From: Mycolicibacterium anyangense
GTDB taxonomy: Bacteria; Actinomycetota; Actinomycetes; Mycobacteriales; Mycobacteriaceae
Assembly (NCBI RefSeq): GCF_010731855.1
Contig: NZ_AP022620.1
Span: 1,550,001-1,614,000, forward strand
Direction: 5' to 3'
DNA length: 64,000 nucleotides
Numbering within the stretch: position 1 is the first letter of the stretch; each line of letters begins with the position of its first letter. Shown one piece after another: positions 1 through 9,818 of this stretch. The position numbers and the translations under genes are program-made. The notes under the pieces were generated by a model. That model did no database searches and had not been told where the DNA came from. It was given only the letters and a program-made list of their open reading frames with translations.

Positions 1-495
1 GTCGGGCGGCAGGACCGGCGTGCCGGTGGCAGGACCGGACCGCGACAGCGCGGTCGACATCGCGTACATCACCGGATCGGTCGCCTGCCAGGAGGCGTGC
101 GGCCCCTCGGCGCCGAAGTCGGTGACCGACATCGCGACCAGACGCTCGAAGCGGTCCGCCAACGCCGCGCAGGAGGTGCCGAAGGCGGCGGCTTGGCCGG
201 TGGCCCCGTCGTCGATGACGATGTCGGCACCCGAAGCCAGCTCGAAGAACAACTGGCGGTCGGCTTCGTTCGACGGATTGAGGACCGTGCTGCGCTTGTT
301 GGCGTTGTGCAAGGCGAACGGGACGCTCACGCCGTCGATGGTGGGCAGCGCGTGACGGGCGGCGCTGCCCTGCGGCGGCTCGACTTTCAGCACGTCGGCA
401 CCAAGGTCAGCCAACAGCCGGCTGACGGTGTCACCCGGTCCGCCACACAGGTCGAGCACCCGGACCCCGGCCAGTAACGGCTCCCTCACGCGCAT
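1..495 (-). CDS. CaiB/BaiF-type CoA transferase, N-terminal part (gene runs off the window)
   Basis: Only the first 165 codons are present; the gene continues past base 1. From the ATG at 493-495 the protein opens [19 protein letters not shown] and contains [14 protein letters not shown], the N-terminal Rossmann segment typical of class III CoA transferases. The stretch [10 protein letters not shown] (N-K-R-S, where members bind CoA) and later VIDD also fit. Family members move CoA between carboxylic acids. The catalytic Asp lies beyond the visible part, so substrate and activity cannot be judged. It is divergent from the phosphoketolase gene, with a 117-base gap. M. tuberculosis also has a CaiB-like gene a few genes beyond adhA, which agrees with the order seen here. 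Confidence 0.85.
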   Translation of the reverse strand, partial: MRVREPLLAGVRVLDLCGGPGDTVSRLLADLGADVLKVEPPQGSAARHALPTIDGVSVPFALHNANKRSTVLNPSNEADRQLFFELASGADIVIDDGATGQAAAFGTSCAALADRFERLVAMSVTDFGAEGPHASWQATDPVMYAMSTALSRSGPATGTPVLPPD

Positions 496-612
496 GGCCG
501 GCTCTCCTCAAAGTGTGCTTCGGACGGCGGGACGGGTTCACCATATCGAAGGGTGGGTAAACAACCCGTTCTCGCCAATGCCCGCACCAACGGACGAGGG
601 TTGAATGACGTC

Positions 613-3042
613 ATGACAGTGCAGTACGACCAGCAGATACTCGAGCAGATCGACCGCTGGTGGCGAGCCGCCAACTACCTGTCAGTGGGTCAGATCTATC
701 TCCTGGACAACCCACTGCTGCGCAGGCCGCTCTCCCGCGCCGACGTCAAGCCACGCCTGCTCGGACACTGGGGCACCACTCCCGGACTGAACTTCCTCTA
801 CGCCCACCTCAACCGAGCCATCGCGCAGCGCGCGCAGTCGACGATCTACGTGACCGGACCCGGCCACGGCGGTCCTGGTCTGGTGGCCAACGCCTACCTC
901 GACGGCACCTACACCGAGACCTACCCGGACATCACCCGCGACGCCGAGGGCCTGCGCCGGTTGTTTCGGCAGTTCTCCTTCCCGGGTGGCATCCCATCGC
1001 ACGTCGCCCCCGAGACACCCGGCTCGATCCACGAGGGCGGCGAACTCGGCTACGCCCTCTCGCACGCCTACGGGGCAGCCTTCGACAATCCCGACCTGCT
1101 GGTGGTGGCTGTCGTCGGCGACGGCGAAGCCGAGACCGGGGCGTTGGCGACCAGCTGGCATTCCAACAAGTTCCTCAACCCGGCCACCGACGGCGTCGTC
1201 CTGCCGGTCCTGCACCTCAACGGCTACAAGATCGCGAATCCGACTGTGCTAGCCCGCATTCCGCAGGACGAGCTGCGGAGCTTGATGGTGGGTTACGGGC
1301 ACACGCCGTATTTCTTCGAGGTCACCGAGGAGGATTCCGCCGATCACACCGGGGCGCACCGGCGCTTCGCGGCACTGCTCGACGAGGTCCTCGACGAGAT
1401 CGCCGCGATCAAGGCCTCCCCGAATGAGGACCGTCCGGCCTGGCCGATGATCGTGTTCCGCACACCCAAGGGTTGGACCGGCCCGGCCTACATCGACGGC
1501 AAGAAGACCACCGGCTCGTGGCGCGCCCATCAGGTGCCACTGGCCAACGCCAGGGACACCCCCGAACATCTGCAGGTACTCGGGGACTGGCTGGCCTCCT
1601 ACCGGCCGGACGAACTCTTCGACGGTGACGGCGCGGTCGACCCGGCGATCACCGCCTTGGCCCCGGCCGGCCAACTGCGCATGAGCGACAACCCGCATAC
1701 CAACGGCGGCCTGCTACTCAAGGATCTGCGGCTGCCCGACTTCCGGGACTTCGCCGTCGACGTGCCGGCGCCAGGGGCCACCATCGCCGAAGCCACCCGA
1801 GTGCTCGGGCAGTGGCTGACCGAGGTCATCCGGCTCAACCCGGAGAACTTCCGCATCTTCGGACCCGACGAGACCGCATCGAACCGGCTGCAGAGTGTCT
1901 TCGACGTCACCGACAAGCAGTGGAACGCGGAGTTCCTCTCCCCTGAGGTCGACGAGCATCTGGCCCGGGTCGGCCGGGTCGTCGAGATGCTCTCCGAGCA
2001 TCAGTGCCAGGGGTGGCTGGAGGGCTATCTGCTGACCGGGCGTCACGGGCTGTTCAACTGCTACGAGGCGTTCATCCACATCATCGACTCGATGTTCAAC
2101 CAGCACGCCAAGTGGCTCAAGGTCACCGATCACATCTCCTGGCGGCGCCCGATCGCCAGCCTGAACTATCTGCTGTCCAGCCACGTCTGGCGTCAGGACC
2201 ACAACGGCTTCTCCCATCAGGACCCCGGCTTCATCGACCATGTCGTGAACAAGAGCGCGACGGTGGTGCGCGTCTATCTGCCGCCGGATGCCAACACCCT
2301 GTTGTCCACCTACGACCACTGCCTGCGTTCGCGGCAGTACGTCAACGTCGTGGTCGCCGGCAAACAGCCTCATCCCAACTTCCTGACGATGGAGCAGGCA
2401 ATCGCGCACTGCACCCGCGGTCTGGGTATCTGGGAGTGGGCCGGCAACGAGGAACTCGGCCGCGACCCCGACGTGGTGATCGCCGCCGCCGGCGATGTGC
2501 CCACACTCGAGGCGCTCGCCGCCGTCGACCTGCTCCGCCAGCACCTGCCCGGTCTGTTGATCCGGTTCGTCAACGTCGTCGACCTGATGCGGTTGCAGGA
2601 CGAGACCGAGCATCCGCACGGGCTGTCCAACCGCGAGTTCGACATGATCTTCACACCCGACAAGCCGGTGATCTTCGCCTACCACGGCTATCCATGGCTG
2701 ATCCACCGACTGACCTACCGGCGCAGCAACGACAGCCGCATCCACGTCCGCGGCTACAAGGAAGAGGGCACCACCACCACGCCGTTCGACATGGTGATGC
2801 TCAACGACCTCGACCGTTACCACCTGGTCATCGACGTGATCGATCGGGTGCCGGGGCTGGGTTCGCGGTGTGCCACCCTGCGCCAGGAGATGGTGGACAA
2901 GCGACTGGCGGCCCGCGAGTACACCCGCGAGCACGGCGACGACATCCCGGAGGTGCGCGACTGGGTGTGGCCGGCCGCCCGGGAACTCGGAGCCGGCTCG
3001 GCGGTGGACGCCACAGTCGCAACCGGCGGTGACAACGAGTAG
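613..3042 (+). CDS. xfp: Xylulose-5-phosphate/fructose-6-phosphate phosphoketolase
   Basis: A 809-residue protein, the usual phosphoketolase size. Cytosolic thiamine-diphosphate enzyme that splits xylulose 5-P (or fructose 6-P) with phosphate to acetyl phosphate plus an aldose phosphate, bypassing part of glycolysis. Visible family signatures are [12 protein letters not shown] (about residues 82-93), the [15 protein letters not shown] region, the diphosphate-binding [10 protein letters not shown] (about 167-176), the SHQDPG motif and a C-terminal [14 protein letters not shown] chose the ATG at 613 because it directly precedes the conserved N-terminus; an upstream ATG at 553 in the same frame and a TTG at 601 are alternatives. 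The CPBP protease gene follows after 35 bases and may be co-transcribed. Confidence 0.95.
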   Translation: MTVQYDQQILEQIDRWWRAANYLSVGQIYLLDNPLLRRPLSRADVKPRLLGHWGTTPGLNFLYAHLNRAIAQRAQSTIYVTGPGHGGPGLVANAYLDGTYTETYPDITRDAEGLRRLFRQFSFPGGIPSHVAPETPGSIHEGGELGYALSHAYGAAFDNPDLLVVAVVGDGEAETGALATSWHSNKFLNPATDGVVLPVLHLNGYKIANPTVLARIPQDELRSLMVGYGHTPYFFEVTEEDSADHTGAHRRFAALLDEVLDEIAAIKASPNEDRPAWPMIVFRTPKGWTGPAYIDGKKTTGSWRAHQVPLANARDTPEHLQVLGDWLASYRPDELFDGDGAVDPAITALAPAGQLRMSDNPHTNGGLLLKDLRLPDFRDFAVDVPAPGATIAEATRVLGQWLTEVIRLNPENFRIFGPDETASNRLQSVFDVTDKQWNAEFLSPEVDEHLARVGRVVEMLSEHQCQGWLEGYLLTGRHGLFNCYEAFIHIIDSMFNQHAKWLKVTDHISWRRPIASLNYLLSSHVWRQDHNGFSHQDPGFIDHVVNKSATVVRVYLPPDANTLLSTYDHCLRSRQYVNVVVAGKQPHPNFLTMEQAIAHCTRGLGIWEWAGNEELGRDPDVVIAAAGDVPTLEALAAVDLLRQHLPGLLIRFVNVVDLMRLQDETEHPHGLSNREFDMIFTPDKPVIFAYHGYPWLIHRLTYRRSNDSRIHVRGYKEEGTTTTPFDMVMLNDLDRYHLVIDVIDRVPGLGSRCATLRQEMVDKRLAAREYTREHGDDIPEVRDWVWPAARELGAGSAVDATVATGGDNE

Positions 3043-3077
3043 GCGCACTTTTTGGGCGCGCGTACAATCGGCAGCAA

Positions 3078-3845
3078 ATGTCCGAGTCGAGCGCGGTGGC
3101 CGCGCAGCACCCCCATCCCGCGCTGTCGCAGCTCGCAGCGTTGCACCACTTCCGCGTTTATGTCGACGTCGCCGTCGTGGTGGTGGTGCTGGCACTGAGC
3201 AACCTGATCGCGCACTTCACCACACCGTGGGCGAATGTGGCGGTGGTTCCGGCCGCGGCGGTGGGCCTGGTGTTCCTGGTGCGCTCCCGCGGGTTGGGCT
3301 GGGCCGAACTCGGATTGGGTCGCGAGCACTGGAAGTCCGGCGCCGCCTACGCGCTGGGCGCGGTGCTGCTGGTCCTGACGGTGATCGCGGTGGGCGCGTT
3401 GCTGCCGTGGACCCGGCCGATGTTCCTCAACAACCATTACGCGACGCTGTCGGGCGCCCTGGTGGCCTCGATGGTCATCATCCCGTTGCAGACGGTGATC
3501 CCCGAGGAGCTGGCCTTCCGCGGCGTCCTGCACGGCGCGCTGGATCGGGCCTGGGGTTTCCGCGGGGTCGCGGCTGCCGGTTCGCTGCTGTTCGGGCTCT
3601 GGCACATCGCCACCTCGCTCGGGCTGACCAGCAGCAATGTCGGGTTCACCCGTCTCCTCGGCGGCGGGGTGTTCGGCATGGTCGCTGGTGTGGGGATGGC
3701 TGTGGTGGCCACCGCGGCGGCCGGTTTCGTGTTCACCTGGCTACGCCGCCGCAGCGGCAGCCTGATCGCCCCGATCGCCCTGCACTGGTCGCTCAACGGG
3801 ATGGGCGCACTGGCCGCCGCCCTGGTATGGCACCTGTCGACCTGA
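3078..3845 (+). CDS. CPBP family intramembrane metalloprotease
   Basis: A 255-residue, strongly hydrophobic multi-pass membrane protein. It carries the CPBP (Abi/Rce1-like) motifs in order: EELAFRG near residue 143 (EExxxR), FGLWH about 35 residues later (FxxxH) and HWSLNG near the C-terminus (HxxxN). These Glu and His residues would form the active site inside the membrane. Bacterial members are linked to prenyl-protein processing, bacteriocin immunity or membrane stress, but the substrate here is unknown. It sits 35 bases after the phosphoketolase gene and ends 3 bases before the convergent CGNR gene. Confidence 0.85.
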   Translation: MSESSAVAAQHPHPALSQLAALHHFRVYVDVAVVVVVLALSNLIAHFTTPWANVAVVPAAAVGLVFLVRSRGLGWAELGLGREHWKSGAAYALGAVLLVLTVIAVGALLPWTRPMFLNNHYATLSGALVASMVIIPLQTVIPEELAFRGVLHGALDRAWGFRGVAAAGSLLFGLWHIATSLGLTSSNVGFTRLLGGGVFGMVAGVGMAVVATAAAGFVFTWLRRRSGSLIAPIALHWSLNGMGALAAALVWHLST

Positions 3846-3848
3846 GCC

Positions 3849-4430
3849 TCAGGCCGTTCGGGTGCGCCGCGCCCGAAACTCGCGGTTCTTGAGCTTGTTG
3901 CCGCACGTCGCCATCTCGCACCAGGTGCCGCCGTGGTTGCGGGACCGATCGTAGAACGCCCAGCGACACTCGTCGTTTCCGCACGCCTTGAGCTTGGCCC
4001 AGCTGCCGTCACGCTGGGCATCGGCGACGACCAGCAGCAGTCCCAGCAGTCGCCCGCCGAGCGTATCGCCGTCGGTATCCAGCCGGACCGCACCATCTGC
4101 GTCCAGGTGAACCCGGGCGGTGACAGACTCGGCGATGTGCCGCAGGGGGAGCAATTGGGCCGCGCTCGGAACGGGCCCGCCGGCGTTGTGGACCAGCATC
4201 GCGCGCAACGCTTCCCGGACCTCGCTGAGGGTGCGCAGGTCCTCGGCGGTCACGCTCCGGCCGTCGCCGAGCAACCCGTACGCCCTGAGCCAGGGTTCGG
4301 CGTCCCCCGGCTCGGCCAACCGGTCGACGCCCGACTCTCGATCCAGCGTGTTGATGAAGGCCTGCACACGGGTAAGCGGTTCGGGTGCGGGCTTGGCCTC
4401 GGCGTCGCCGAGCCAGTGCGCCTCAGGCAT
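3849..4430 (-). CDS. CGNR zinc finger / ABATE-domain protein, putative transcriptional regulator
   Basis: A 193-residue protein. The last 45 residues hold the CGNR zinc finger: KACGNDECRWAFYD, then NHGGTWCEMATCGN, ending in a basic RARR tail. The first about 130 residues, with FINTLDRE and a central helical region, fit the stress-induced ABATE domain that normally precedes this finger. Family members are thought to be DNA-binding regulators, with the four Cys binding zinc; the ligand is unknown. It is divergent from a hypothetical gene across a short region with inverted GTGACC/GGTCAC repeats, which suggests local control. Confidence 0.85.
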   Translation of the reverse strand: MPEAHWLGDAEAKPAPEPLTRVQAFINTLDRESGVDRLAEPGDAEPWLRAYGLLGDGRSVTAEDLRTLSEVREALRAMLVHNAGGPVPSAAQLLPLRHIAESVTARVHLDADGAVRLDTDGDTLGGRLLGLLLVVADAQRDGSWAKLKACGNDECRWAFYDRSRNHGGTWCEMATCGNKLKNREFRARRTRTA

Positions 4431-4450
4431 GACACCAGCATAGGAGACAC

Positions 4451-4510
4451 GTGACCGCTAAATCAACTTGACTGGTCACGGATGACCGGTGTAGCGTTTT
4501 GACTGGTCAC
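4451..4510 (+). promoter_or_regulatory. Divergent promoter with inverted and direct GTGACC/GGTCAC repeats
   Basis: GTGACC at 4451-4456 is mirrored by GGTCAC at 4474-4479. The 12-mer TTGACTGGTCAC occurs twice, at 4468-4479 and 4499-4510, 31 bases apart. TTGACT at 4468 could be a -35 box, with TAGCGT at 4492-4497 as the -10 box (18-base spacer), which would drive the plus-strand hypothetical gene. The repeats flank this promoter, as an operator would. The CGNR regulator encoded on the other side is the natural candidate to bind it; that is inference. Confidence 0.5.
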
Positions 4511-4549
4511 CTAACGGGGACAACGGAGTCCAACAGCAAGGAACAGCCC

Positions 4550-5029
4550 ATGGGGCACAAGAAATTCCATTCAGACATCGACGTGTCCGGTCCGCCGAGC
4601 CCACCGCCGGCAGTCACCGGCACCACATTCACAGCGCGGCTGTACGCGCGGTTCCTGGCCGGCCGCCTCGATCGGGATGTCGAGGCAGGGTTGCTGCCCG
4701 AGCCCGGCAGCGCACTGGCCCTGCACATGGCCAAGCTGACCTCGATCCAGGAACGCGAATGTCTGGCCCGCTCACTGCGCAGCGCGCTCAGCGAACCTGG
4801 ACTCACGCACGCGGGGCTGCCCCTGCGCATCCCGGTTCACCCGGAGCGCGTCGCCACTTGCCAATCGGTGATCGATGACATCACCCTCCTGCTGCACTCT
4901 CCCCGTCCGGTGCGGGCGCGGGGCATGGCCCGGCTACGGATGCTGCTGTCCGACGGGCGCGGTCCGCTCTATCGCCATGGCAGTGGGAGCCTGGCCGCCG
5001 AACTGCGCGGAGTGCTGGCCGCGCTGTAG
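4550..5029 (+). CDS. Conserved hypothetical protein, 159 aa
   Basis: I do not recognise a family. The ATG at 4550 has an AAGGA ribosome site about 6 bases upstream, so I prefer it to the ATG at 4499, which lies within the promoter repeat. The protein is soluble, has a Pro-rich start (GPPSPPP) and is then mostly helical and Arg/Leu-rich, with no signal peptide or membrane segment. Codon use is normal for the region. It is divergent from the CGNR/ABATE regulator and its stop codon abuts the convergent adhA stop. Regulation by the neighbouring CGNR protein is plausible. Confidence 0.65.
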   Translation: MGHKKFHSDIDVSGPPSPPPAVTGTTFTARLYARFLAGRLDRDVEAGLLPEPGSALALHMAKLTSIQERECLARSLRSALSEPGLTHAGLPLRIPVHPERVATCQSVIDDITLLLHSPRPVRARGMARLRMLLSDGRGPLYRHGSGSLAAELRGVLAAL

Positions 5030-6055
5030 TCAGGGCAGCAGCACTGCCGCCCCGGCAATGCGCCCCTCGGCCAGATCGGTCAGTGCGCGATCTGCCTGTG
5101 CCAGTGGGTATTCCGGACTGGTCACTTCGATGCGATGATGCTGCGCAAAGTCCAGGAACTCCCCGGCGTCGTGGCGGGTATTGGACGTCACTGAACGAAT
5201 CTGACGCTCCTGGAACAGATGTCGCTGGTAATTCAGTACCGGGATATCGCTGAGATGAATTCCGGCGATCGCCAGCGTGCCGCCACGGTCGAGTGCCTCC
5301 AGAGCCGGTAAGACCAGGTCGCCTACCGGGGCGAAGAGGATCGCGGCATCCAGCTTGACCGGTGGCGGATCGGCCGCGTCCTGCGCCGAGGCCGCACCGA
5401 GCCCCAGCGCGAGCTCGCGGGCTTGTGCACCCCTGGTCATCACGTGCACCTCGGCGCCTTGGGCCAGCGCCACCTGGGCGGTGATGTGCGCGCTGCCGCC
5501 GAACCCGTAGAGCCCCAGCCGCCCACCCGCAGGCAACTGGGCCCGCAGCAGCGAGCGGTAGCCGATGATGCCCGCGCACAGCAGCGGTGCCAACTCGCTG
5601 TCGGAGTACCCGTCGGGAAGATGATGGGCGAAAGAAGCAGGTACACAGGCGAAGTCGGCGTATCCGCCGTCGGCGTCCCAGCCGGTGTAGCGCGACTGCG
5701 GGCACAGGTTCTCGTCGCCTCGCACGCAGTAGGCACACACCCCGCAGGTGTGACGCAGCCAGGCGATCCCCACCCGGTCCCCCACACTGAAATCGTCCCC
5801 GGCATCCGGCCCGAGGTCCACCACCTCCGCGACCACCTCGTGGCCGGGGATGACACCGGGACGATGGACGGCCAGATCCCCTTCGCTGACGTGCAGATCG
5901 GTGCGGCACACCCCACACGCCCGCATCGCGACCAACAGTTCACCTGGCCCCGGTTCCGGGACGGCGGCTGCGCTGTCGAAATCCAGCGGTCCGGTGCGCA
6001 TCGGACCGGGCCTGCGCACCCGCCAGGCCCGCATGGTGGTGGGTCGAGTCGCCAT
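5030..6055 (-). CDS. adhA: Zinc-dependent alcohol dehydrogenase (AdhA type)
   Basis: A 341-residue medium-chain dehydrogenase. CGVCRTDLH gives the catalytic-zinc Cys, followed by [21 protein letters not shown] gives the four structural-zinc Cys. [10 protein letters not shown] is the NAD(P)-binding Gly motif. It should oxidise alcohols or reduce aldehydes in the cytosol. The start is the ATG at 6055 or the adjoining GTG at 6058; a much longer upstream reading frame exists but precedes the conserved N-terminus. Its position next to a GlsB-like gene and apa matches Rv1862 in M. tuberculosis. It is divergent from an Acg-type nitroreductase over a region with DosR-like boxes. Confidence 0.9.
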   Translation of the reverse strand: MATRPTTMRAWRVRRPGPMRTGPLDFDSAAAVPEPGPGELLVAMRACGVCRTDLHVSEGDLAVHRPGVIPGHEVVAEVVDLGPDAGDDFSVGDRVGIAWLRHTCGVCAYCVRGDENLCPQSRYTGWDADGGYADFACVPASFAHHLPDGYSDSELAPLLCAGIIGYRSLLRAQLPAGGRLGLYGFGGSAHITAQVALAQGAEVHVMTRGAQARELALGLGAASAQDAADPPPVKLDAAILFAPVGDLVLPALEALDRGGTLAIAGIHLSDIPVLNYQRHLFQERQIRSVTSNTRHDAGEFLDFAQHHRIEVTSPEYPLAQADRALTDLAEGRIAGAAVLLP

Positions 6056-6104
6056 CACTCCATCGTGCAACGCCTCCGCCCAGGATGACAGCGGGGCAGT
6101 GATC

Positions 6105-6140
6105 AAGGGACCAATGGCCTGTGATCGGGGCCTTTCGATG
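6105..6140 (+). promoter_or_regulatory. Two possible DosR-type boxes between adhA and the nitroreductase
   Basis: AAGGGACCAATGGCCTG at 6105-6121 fits the DosR half-site GGGAC and the overall GGGAC-N5-GnCC layout. A weaker second copy, TCGGGGCCTTTCGATG at 6125-6140, lies 21 bases downstream, which is the two-helical-turn spacing common for paired DosR boxes. The nitroreductase downstream belongs to a family that is DosR-controlled in M. tuberculosis, and this context is the main reason for the call. The match is partial. Confidence 0.4.
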
Positions 6141-6205
6141 ACTGTGCCGCCACGGTTTTCGGTGCGACGGTGAAAGCACAGCGACGACCGTGTGAAGGAG
6201 TGAGC

Positions 6206-7207
6206 ATGCCGAAGGAACTGCCCGACAAAGCGACTCTGGAGGCCGCTCTGGCCCTCGCGGTCCGGGCGCCTTCGGTGCACAACTCCCAGCCGTGGCGCTG
6301 GCGCATCGGTGACGAGAGCGTGCACCTCTACGCCGACCCGGCCCGGCATCTGCCCCATATCGACCCGGCCCGACGTGACCTGATGCTCAGCTGTGGTGTT
6401 GCCCTGCAACACTTCACCGTCGCACTCTCGGCACTGGGCTGGGCCACCGAAGTCCACCGATTTCCCAATCCGGCCGACACCGACCACCTGGCCGGCGTCG
6501 AGATCCTCGGCGCGGCGGCCAACGATCAGGACATCGCCCTGGCGGCCGCGATCCCCCGTCGCCGCACCGACCGGCGGTGGTTCTCATCGTGGCCGGTGCC
6601 CAGCGGTGACACCGCGCTGATGGCCGCACGCGCGGCACGTGCCGGAATCTCGCTGCGCCGCGTCGAGGACGAGAGCGAGCTGGCCGCGGTGGTGGCGCAG
6701 GCTGTGCGACAACACATCACCGATCCCGAGTATCTGGCCGAGCTGTCGATGTGGAGCGGTCGGCACGGGACCGTCGCCGGAGTGCCCGCGCGCAACACAC
6801 CGGCTGCGGAGAAACTGGGCCGATTTCCCTCCCGGGTGTTCGCCAATCCGACGCTGGACCAGCCCGGGGGTATCGAACCGCGTGACGATGCCGGTGTGGT
6901 GCTGGTCCTGGCCACCGCCACCGATGACCCGGCGGCCTGGCTGCGCGCCGGTGAGGCCACCGGTGCCGTTCTGCTGACCGCGACAGCGCTGGGACTGGCC
7001 AGTTGCCCGCTGACCGAACCCCTGGAGATCGACCAGACTCGCGACGAGCTGCGCACCCGGCTGCTCGACGGCGACGGGTTTCCGCAGATGCTGTTGCGCA
7101 TCGGCTGGGCCGCACTCAATGCCGACCCGCTGCCGGCCACCCCGCGGCGGCCACTCACCGATGTCGCGGTGTATCTGGACGGCTCGCCGCTGCAGACGGT
7201 GGGATGA
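6206..7207 (+). CDS. Acg-type putative NAD(P)H nitroreductase
   Basis: A 333-residue protein of the mycobacterial Acg family (Rv2032/Rv3127/Rv3131-like). It shows the [13 protein letters not shown]-terminal FMN-type motif, RRRTDRRWF in the middle, and a C-terminal [24 protein letters not shown] helix region. Family members look like nitroreductases with altered FMN binding and may sequester rather than turn over flavin. A clear AAGGAG ribosome site lies 5 bases before the ATG at 6206. The stop abuts the convergent GlsB-like gene. DosR-like boxes upstream suggest induction by hypoxia or NO. Confidence 0.9.
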   Translation: MPKELPDKATLEAALALAVRAPSVHNSQPWRWRIGDESVHLYADPARHLPHIDPARRDLMLSCGVALQHFTVALSALGWATEVHRFPNPADTDHLAGVEILGAAANDQDIALAAAIPRRRTDRRWFSSWPVPSGDTALMAARAARAGISLRRVEDESELAAVVAQAVRQHITDPEYLAELSMWSGRHGTVAGVPARNTPAAEKLGRFPSRVFANPTLDQPGGIEPRDDAGVVLVLATATDDPAAWLRAGEATGAVLLTATALGLASCPLTEPLEIDQTRDELRTRLLDGDGFPQMLLRIGWAALNADPLPATPRRPLTDVAVYLDGSPLQTVG

Positions 7208-7486
7208 CTACTTCTTCGCGGACCGTTCCGCAACGAACTTATAGACCACGAGCAGCAACACCGCGCCCACGAGCGCTCCCAGGAACGAATGCTTGATTGG
7301 CGGCGTCAGCTCAAACTTGTGCGGCGCGAAAATGACGCTCCCGAGTGTGCCCCCGACCCATCCGCCGGCGATACCAAGCAGTGCAGTCGCGATCAGGCCG
7401 AGTTTGGCGCTACCAGGAACGAGAAAACGCGCGATCCAGCCCACGATCAAGCCCAGAAGGATCATCCAGAGAATATTGAGGATCAC
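7208..7486 (-). CDS. GlsB/YeaQ/YmgE-family small membrane protein
   Basis: A 92-residue membrane protein of the transglycosylase-associated (PF04226-like) family. It has three hydrophobic segments, with GLIVGWIARFLVPG at the start and Gly-rich GIAGGWVGGTLGS in the second, the usual family signature. The function is unknown; homologues respond to stress. The start is GTG at 7486 with an AGGGAG ribosome site. The M. tuberculosis counterpart, Rv1861, also lies between apa and adhA. Apa follows on the opposite side after 83 bases on the same strand. Confidence 0.85.
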   Translation of the reverse strand: MILNILWMILLGLIVGWIARFLVPGSAKLGLIATALLGIAGGWVGGTLGSVIFAPHKFELTPPIKHSFLGALVGAVLLLVVYKFVAERSAKK

Positions 7487-7569
7487 GAAACGCTCCCTTG
7501 GCGTCGAGGGGACCGTTGGAGATTATCCCAACTCGGCATCGACGGCTCAGGGACGGCCAACAATTCGGT

Positions 7570-8550
7570 TCAGCCGGCCGGCTGCATCTCCGGAACCGGG
7601 GTCTCCACCGGAACGGGTACGCCGAGCGGAATCCGGCCACCCGGCACCGGTGCCGGTGCTGCGGGTGCGTTGGGATCCGGCGCCGGCGGAGGCGGCGGCG
7701 AGTACGGCTTGATGGACTCCGCCAGGGCCTTGGCCGCCGCGGGATCAATCGGATCCTTCGCAGTACCCAGCCACACCACGAACCAGCGCTGATTGCGCAG
7801 TTCCTTGGGCGCATTCGGTACGGCAGTGCCGACCACACCGGCCCAGATCTGGCCGTTGGGCTTGGAGGTGTCGGTGAACTTCACCTCGTAGGAGGAGAAG
7901 TATCCGGGCATGTCACCGGCCTGCAACGGTCCGGTCTGCTGGTTGACCCGCACCCCCGGGAACGGCATGAAGAATTCGCCCATGTCCGAGGCCAACCGCA
8001 CCGCGGCCTTGCTGTTGTCCTGCTCGGCGCCGGCGAACAGCTTCAAGTCCAGCCGGCCCAGGAGCACGCTGGTGTCATTGGCGGTCGGGGCGGGCTGGCC
8101 GTTCTGGGACGGACCGGTCGCCTTGCTCAGCAATGCCTGGCCGTAGTTCAACCGCGAGGCGTCCGAGACCACCCAGCCGGCAGGCAGCAGGTAGCTGAAT
8201 CCCCCGCTGGCGTTGTTGATCCGGCCGGGCTCCGGCGGCGGTGCGGGTGCGGGAGCAGCGCTCGGCTCGGCGGGCGGCGCGTTGGGATCGGCCGGCGGCG
8301 GGGGCGGCGCATTCGGGTCCAGCGGAGCCGGAGCCGGGGCACTCGACGGGGCGGGCGGCGCATTCGGATCGGCCGGCGGCGGCGGAACGACCGGGACCGC
8401 GGCGGTGGTGGACGGTGCGGGCGTCGTCGGATCGGCGCTCGCCGACGTCGACGGAAGGACAATCGTGACGGCGCTCGCCGCGGTCACCGCGGTGACCGCC
8501 AGCGCTGACCACAGGCCCGTGCGACGTGATGTCGGGTCCGGCTCACTCAT
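7570..8550 (-). CDS. apa: Alanine-proline-rich secreted antigen Apa (MPT32/45 kDa)
   Basis: A 326-residue exported protein. After a short polar start comes a signal peptide (about residues 12-40) ending in SASA before DPTT. Then there is a Pro/Ala-rich segment with repeated ADPNAPP units, a globular core of about 170 residues ([11 protein letters not shown] to [11 protein letters not shown]), and a second Pro-rich tail. This arrangement is that of the mannosylated adhesin Apa (Rv1860, 325 residues), a fibronectin-binding cell-surface glycoprotein. The Thr/Pro-rich stretches are the expected O-mannosylation sites. It lies downstream of modC on the same strand with a 161-base gap, so it may have its own promoter. 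Confidence 0.93.
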   Translation of the reverse strand: MSEPDPTSRRTGLWSALAVTAVTAASAVTIVLPSTSASADPTTPAPSTTAAVPVVPPPPADPNAPPAPSSAPAPAPLDPNAPPPPPADPNAPPAEPSAAPAPAPPPEPGRINNASGGFSYLLPAGWVVSDASRLNYGQALLSKATGPSQNGQPAPTANDTSVLLGRLDLKLFAGAEQDNSKAAVRLASDMGEFFMPFPGVRVNQQTGPLQAGDMPGYFSSYEVKFTDTSKPNGQIWAGVVGTAVPNAPKELRNQRWFVVWLGTAKDPIDPAAAKALAESIKPYSPPPPPAPDPNAPAAPAPVPGGRIPLGVPVPVETPVPEMQPAG

Positions 8551-8711
8551 GGCGTCGAACCTACCGTGTTACAGCCGTGACGCAAGTGTGGCCTGCTCAC
8601 CATGTGGTGTGTCGGAGCGCTGTGGCTGGCCCACAAATCCAGCCGTATTCCCAGCTCACAGGCAGGTACCCGCGGATCGCGCAGCCAGACCCCCACGACC
8701 GGCGGTCACAG

Positions 8712-9818
8712 TCAGTCCACAGCTGGGCGGGCCGCAGCGTGGAGCGCGACTTCGTGGGCTTTGACCGTGAACCACACGTCCTGCCCCGGTCCGAGCCGAA
8801 GGTCCGCAACAGCCTCGGCGGTGATGTCGGCGGCCAGGCCCGCAGCGCCGTCGCCCTGTGGGACGCCGCGCACTCGCACGGCCGAACCCGTGACGTCGAC
8901 CTCGGCGATACGCACCCGCACACAATTGCGAGGGCTGCCGTGCGGACGGTCGCGGTACACCGCCACCGCCGCGGGCGTGAACACCGCGACCGCCGGCGCT
9001 CCGGCCGGCACTGCCTCGGCGGGCAGTCCGTGCCAGCTGATGCCGTCGGCGTCCCGCACGGAGTCGGTACCGGTTGCGCCGCCGGCCAACGTGCCCCGCA
9101 CCACGTTGACGCCCGCGATCCGGGCCCCGAACCGGCTACGCGGGGCCGCCAGCACGTCGGTGACCGCGCCGATCTCGGCCACTTCACCGTCCTCGAGCAC
9201 CAGCACCCGGTCCGCCAGTGTGAGCACGTCGAGCAGGTCATGGGTGATCAGAACAGTCGCCCGTCCATCGGCTGACGCCACCCGGCGCAGCACCGCACGC
9301 ACCGATGCCGCCACCGATACGTCGAGTCCGGCCAACGGCTCGTCGAGCAGCAGTATCTCGGGTTCTGCCGCCAGCGCTCGGGCGATGGCCACCCGCTGGG
9401 CCTGCCCACCCGACAGCTGGGCCGGTTTGCGGTCGGCCAACTCGGCCACCCCGACCTCACCGAGCCAATGCGCCGCACGACGGCGCGCCGCCGCCCGCCC
9501 CATCCCGAGGGCGCGGGGCGCGAACTCCACGTTGGCCTGCACGCTGAGGTGCGGAAACAGCAGCGGATCCTGCGCAAGAAGCCCGACCCGCCGGTCATGG
9601 ATGGGCACCTGGACCGCCGCCGACGGGTCGGTCAGCACCCGATCCCCGACCGTGACGATCCCGGTGTCGGGCGTCAGCAGACCGGCGATCACCTGCAGGG
9701 TGGTCGATTTACCCGCGCCGTTGGGGCCCAGCACCGCCACAACCTCACCGGGCCGGACCGAGAACTCGACGTCCAGGGCACGTGCCGCGACGGTGGCCGC
9801 GAATCGCAGACCGGCCAT
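8712..9818 (-). CDS. modC: Molybdate ABC transporter ATP-binding protein ModC
   Basis: A 368-residue ATPase. Walker A GPNGAGKST is near residue 32, the Q-loop is LLAQDPLLFP, the signature LSGGQAQR, Walker B ILLLDEPLAGLD, and the switch His is in ITHDLLD. About 130 C-terminal residues form the TOBE-type molybdate-binding/regulatory domain. The ATG at 9818 shares one base with the modB stop (TGATG), so the two are translationally coupled. Together with ModB it would import molybdate for molybdenum-cofactor enzymes. No modA is present at this locus, which is unusual. Confidence 0.92.
   Translation of the reverse strand: MAGLRFAATVAARALDVEFSVRPGEVVAVLGPNGAGKSTTLQVIAGLLTPDTGIVTVGDRVLTDPSAAVQVPIHDRRVGLLAQDPLLFPHLSVQANVEFAPRALGMGRAAARRRAAHWLGEVGVAELADRKPAQLSGGQAQRVAIARALAAEPEILLLDEPLAGLDVSVAASVRAVLRRVASADGRATVLITHDLLDVLTLADRVLVLEDGEVAEIGAVTDVLAAPRSRFGARIAGVNVVRGTLAGGATGTDSVRDADGISWHGLPAEAVPAGAPAVAVFTPAAVAVYRDRPHGSPRNCVRVRIAEVDVTGSAVRVRGVPQGDGAAGLAADITAEAVADLRLGPGQDVWFTVKAHEVALHAAARPAVD

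Noticed and set aside
529..533. Single GGGAC half-site upstream of the phosphoketolase gene
   Set aside because: A DosR box needs a second half-site with the right spacing; none is present, so chance is enough to explain it.
606..613. TGACGTCA palindrome at the phosphoketolase start
   Set aside because: It is 8 bases, overlaps the start codon and has no repeat nearby. I treat it as accidental.
1714..3195. A 493-codon open frame on the minus strand across the phosphoketolase gene
   Set aside because: It lies wholly opposite a well-supported gene and its product is rich in Asp, Val, His and Gly with no recognisable domain, typical of the antisense frame in high-GC DNA.
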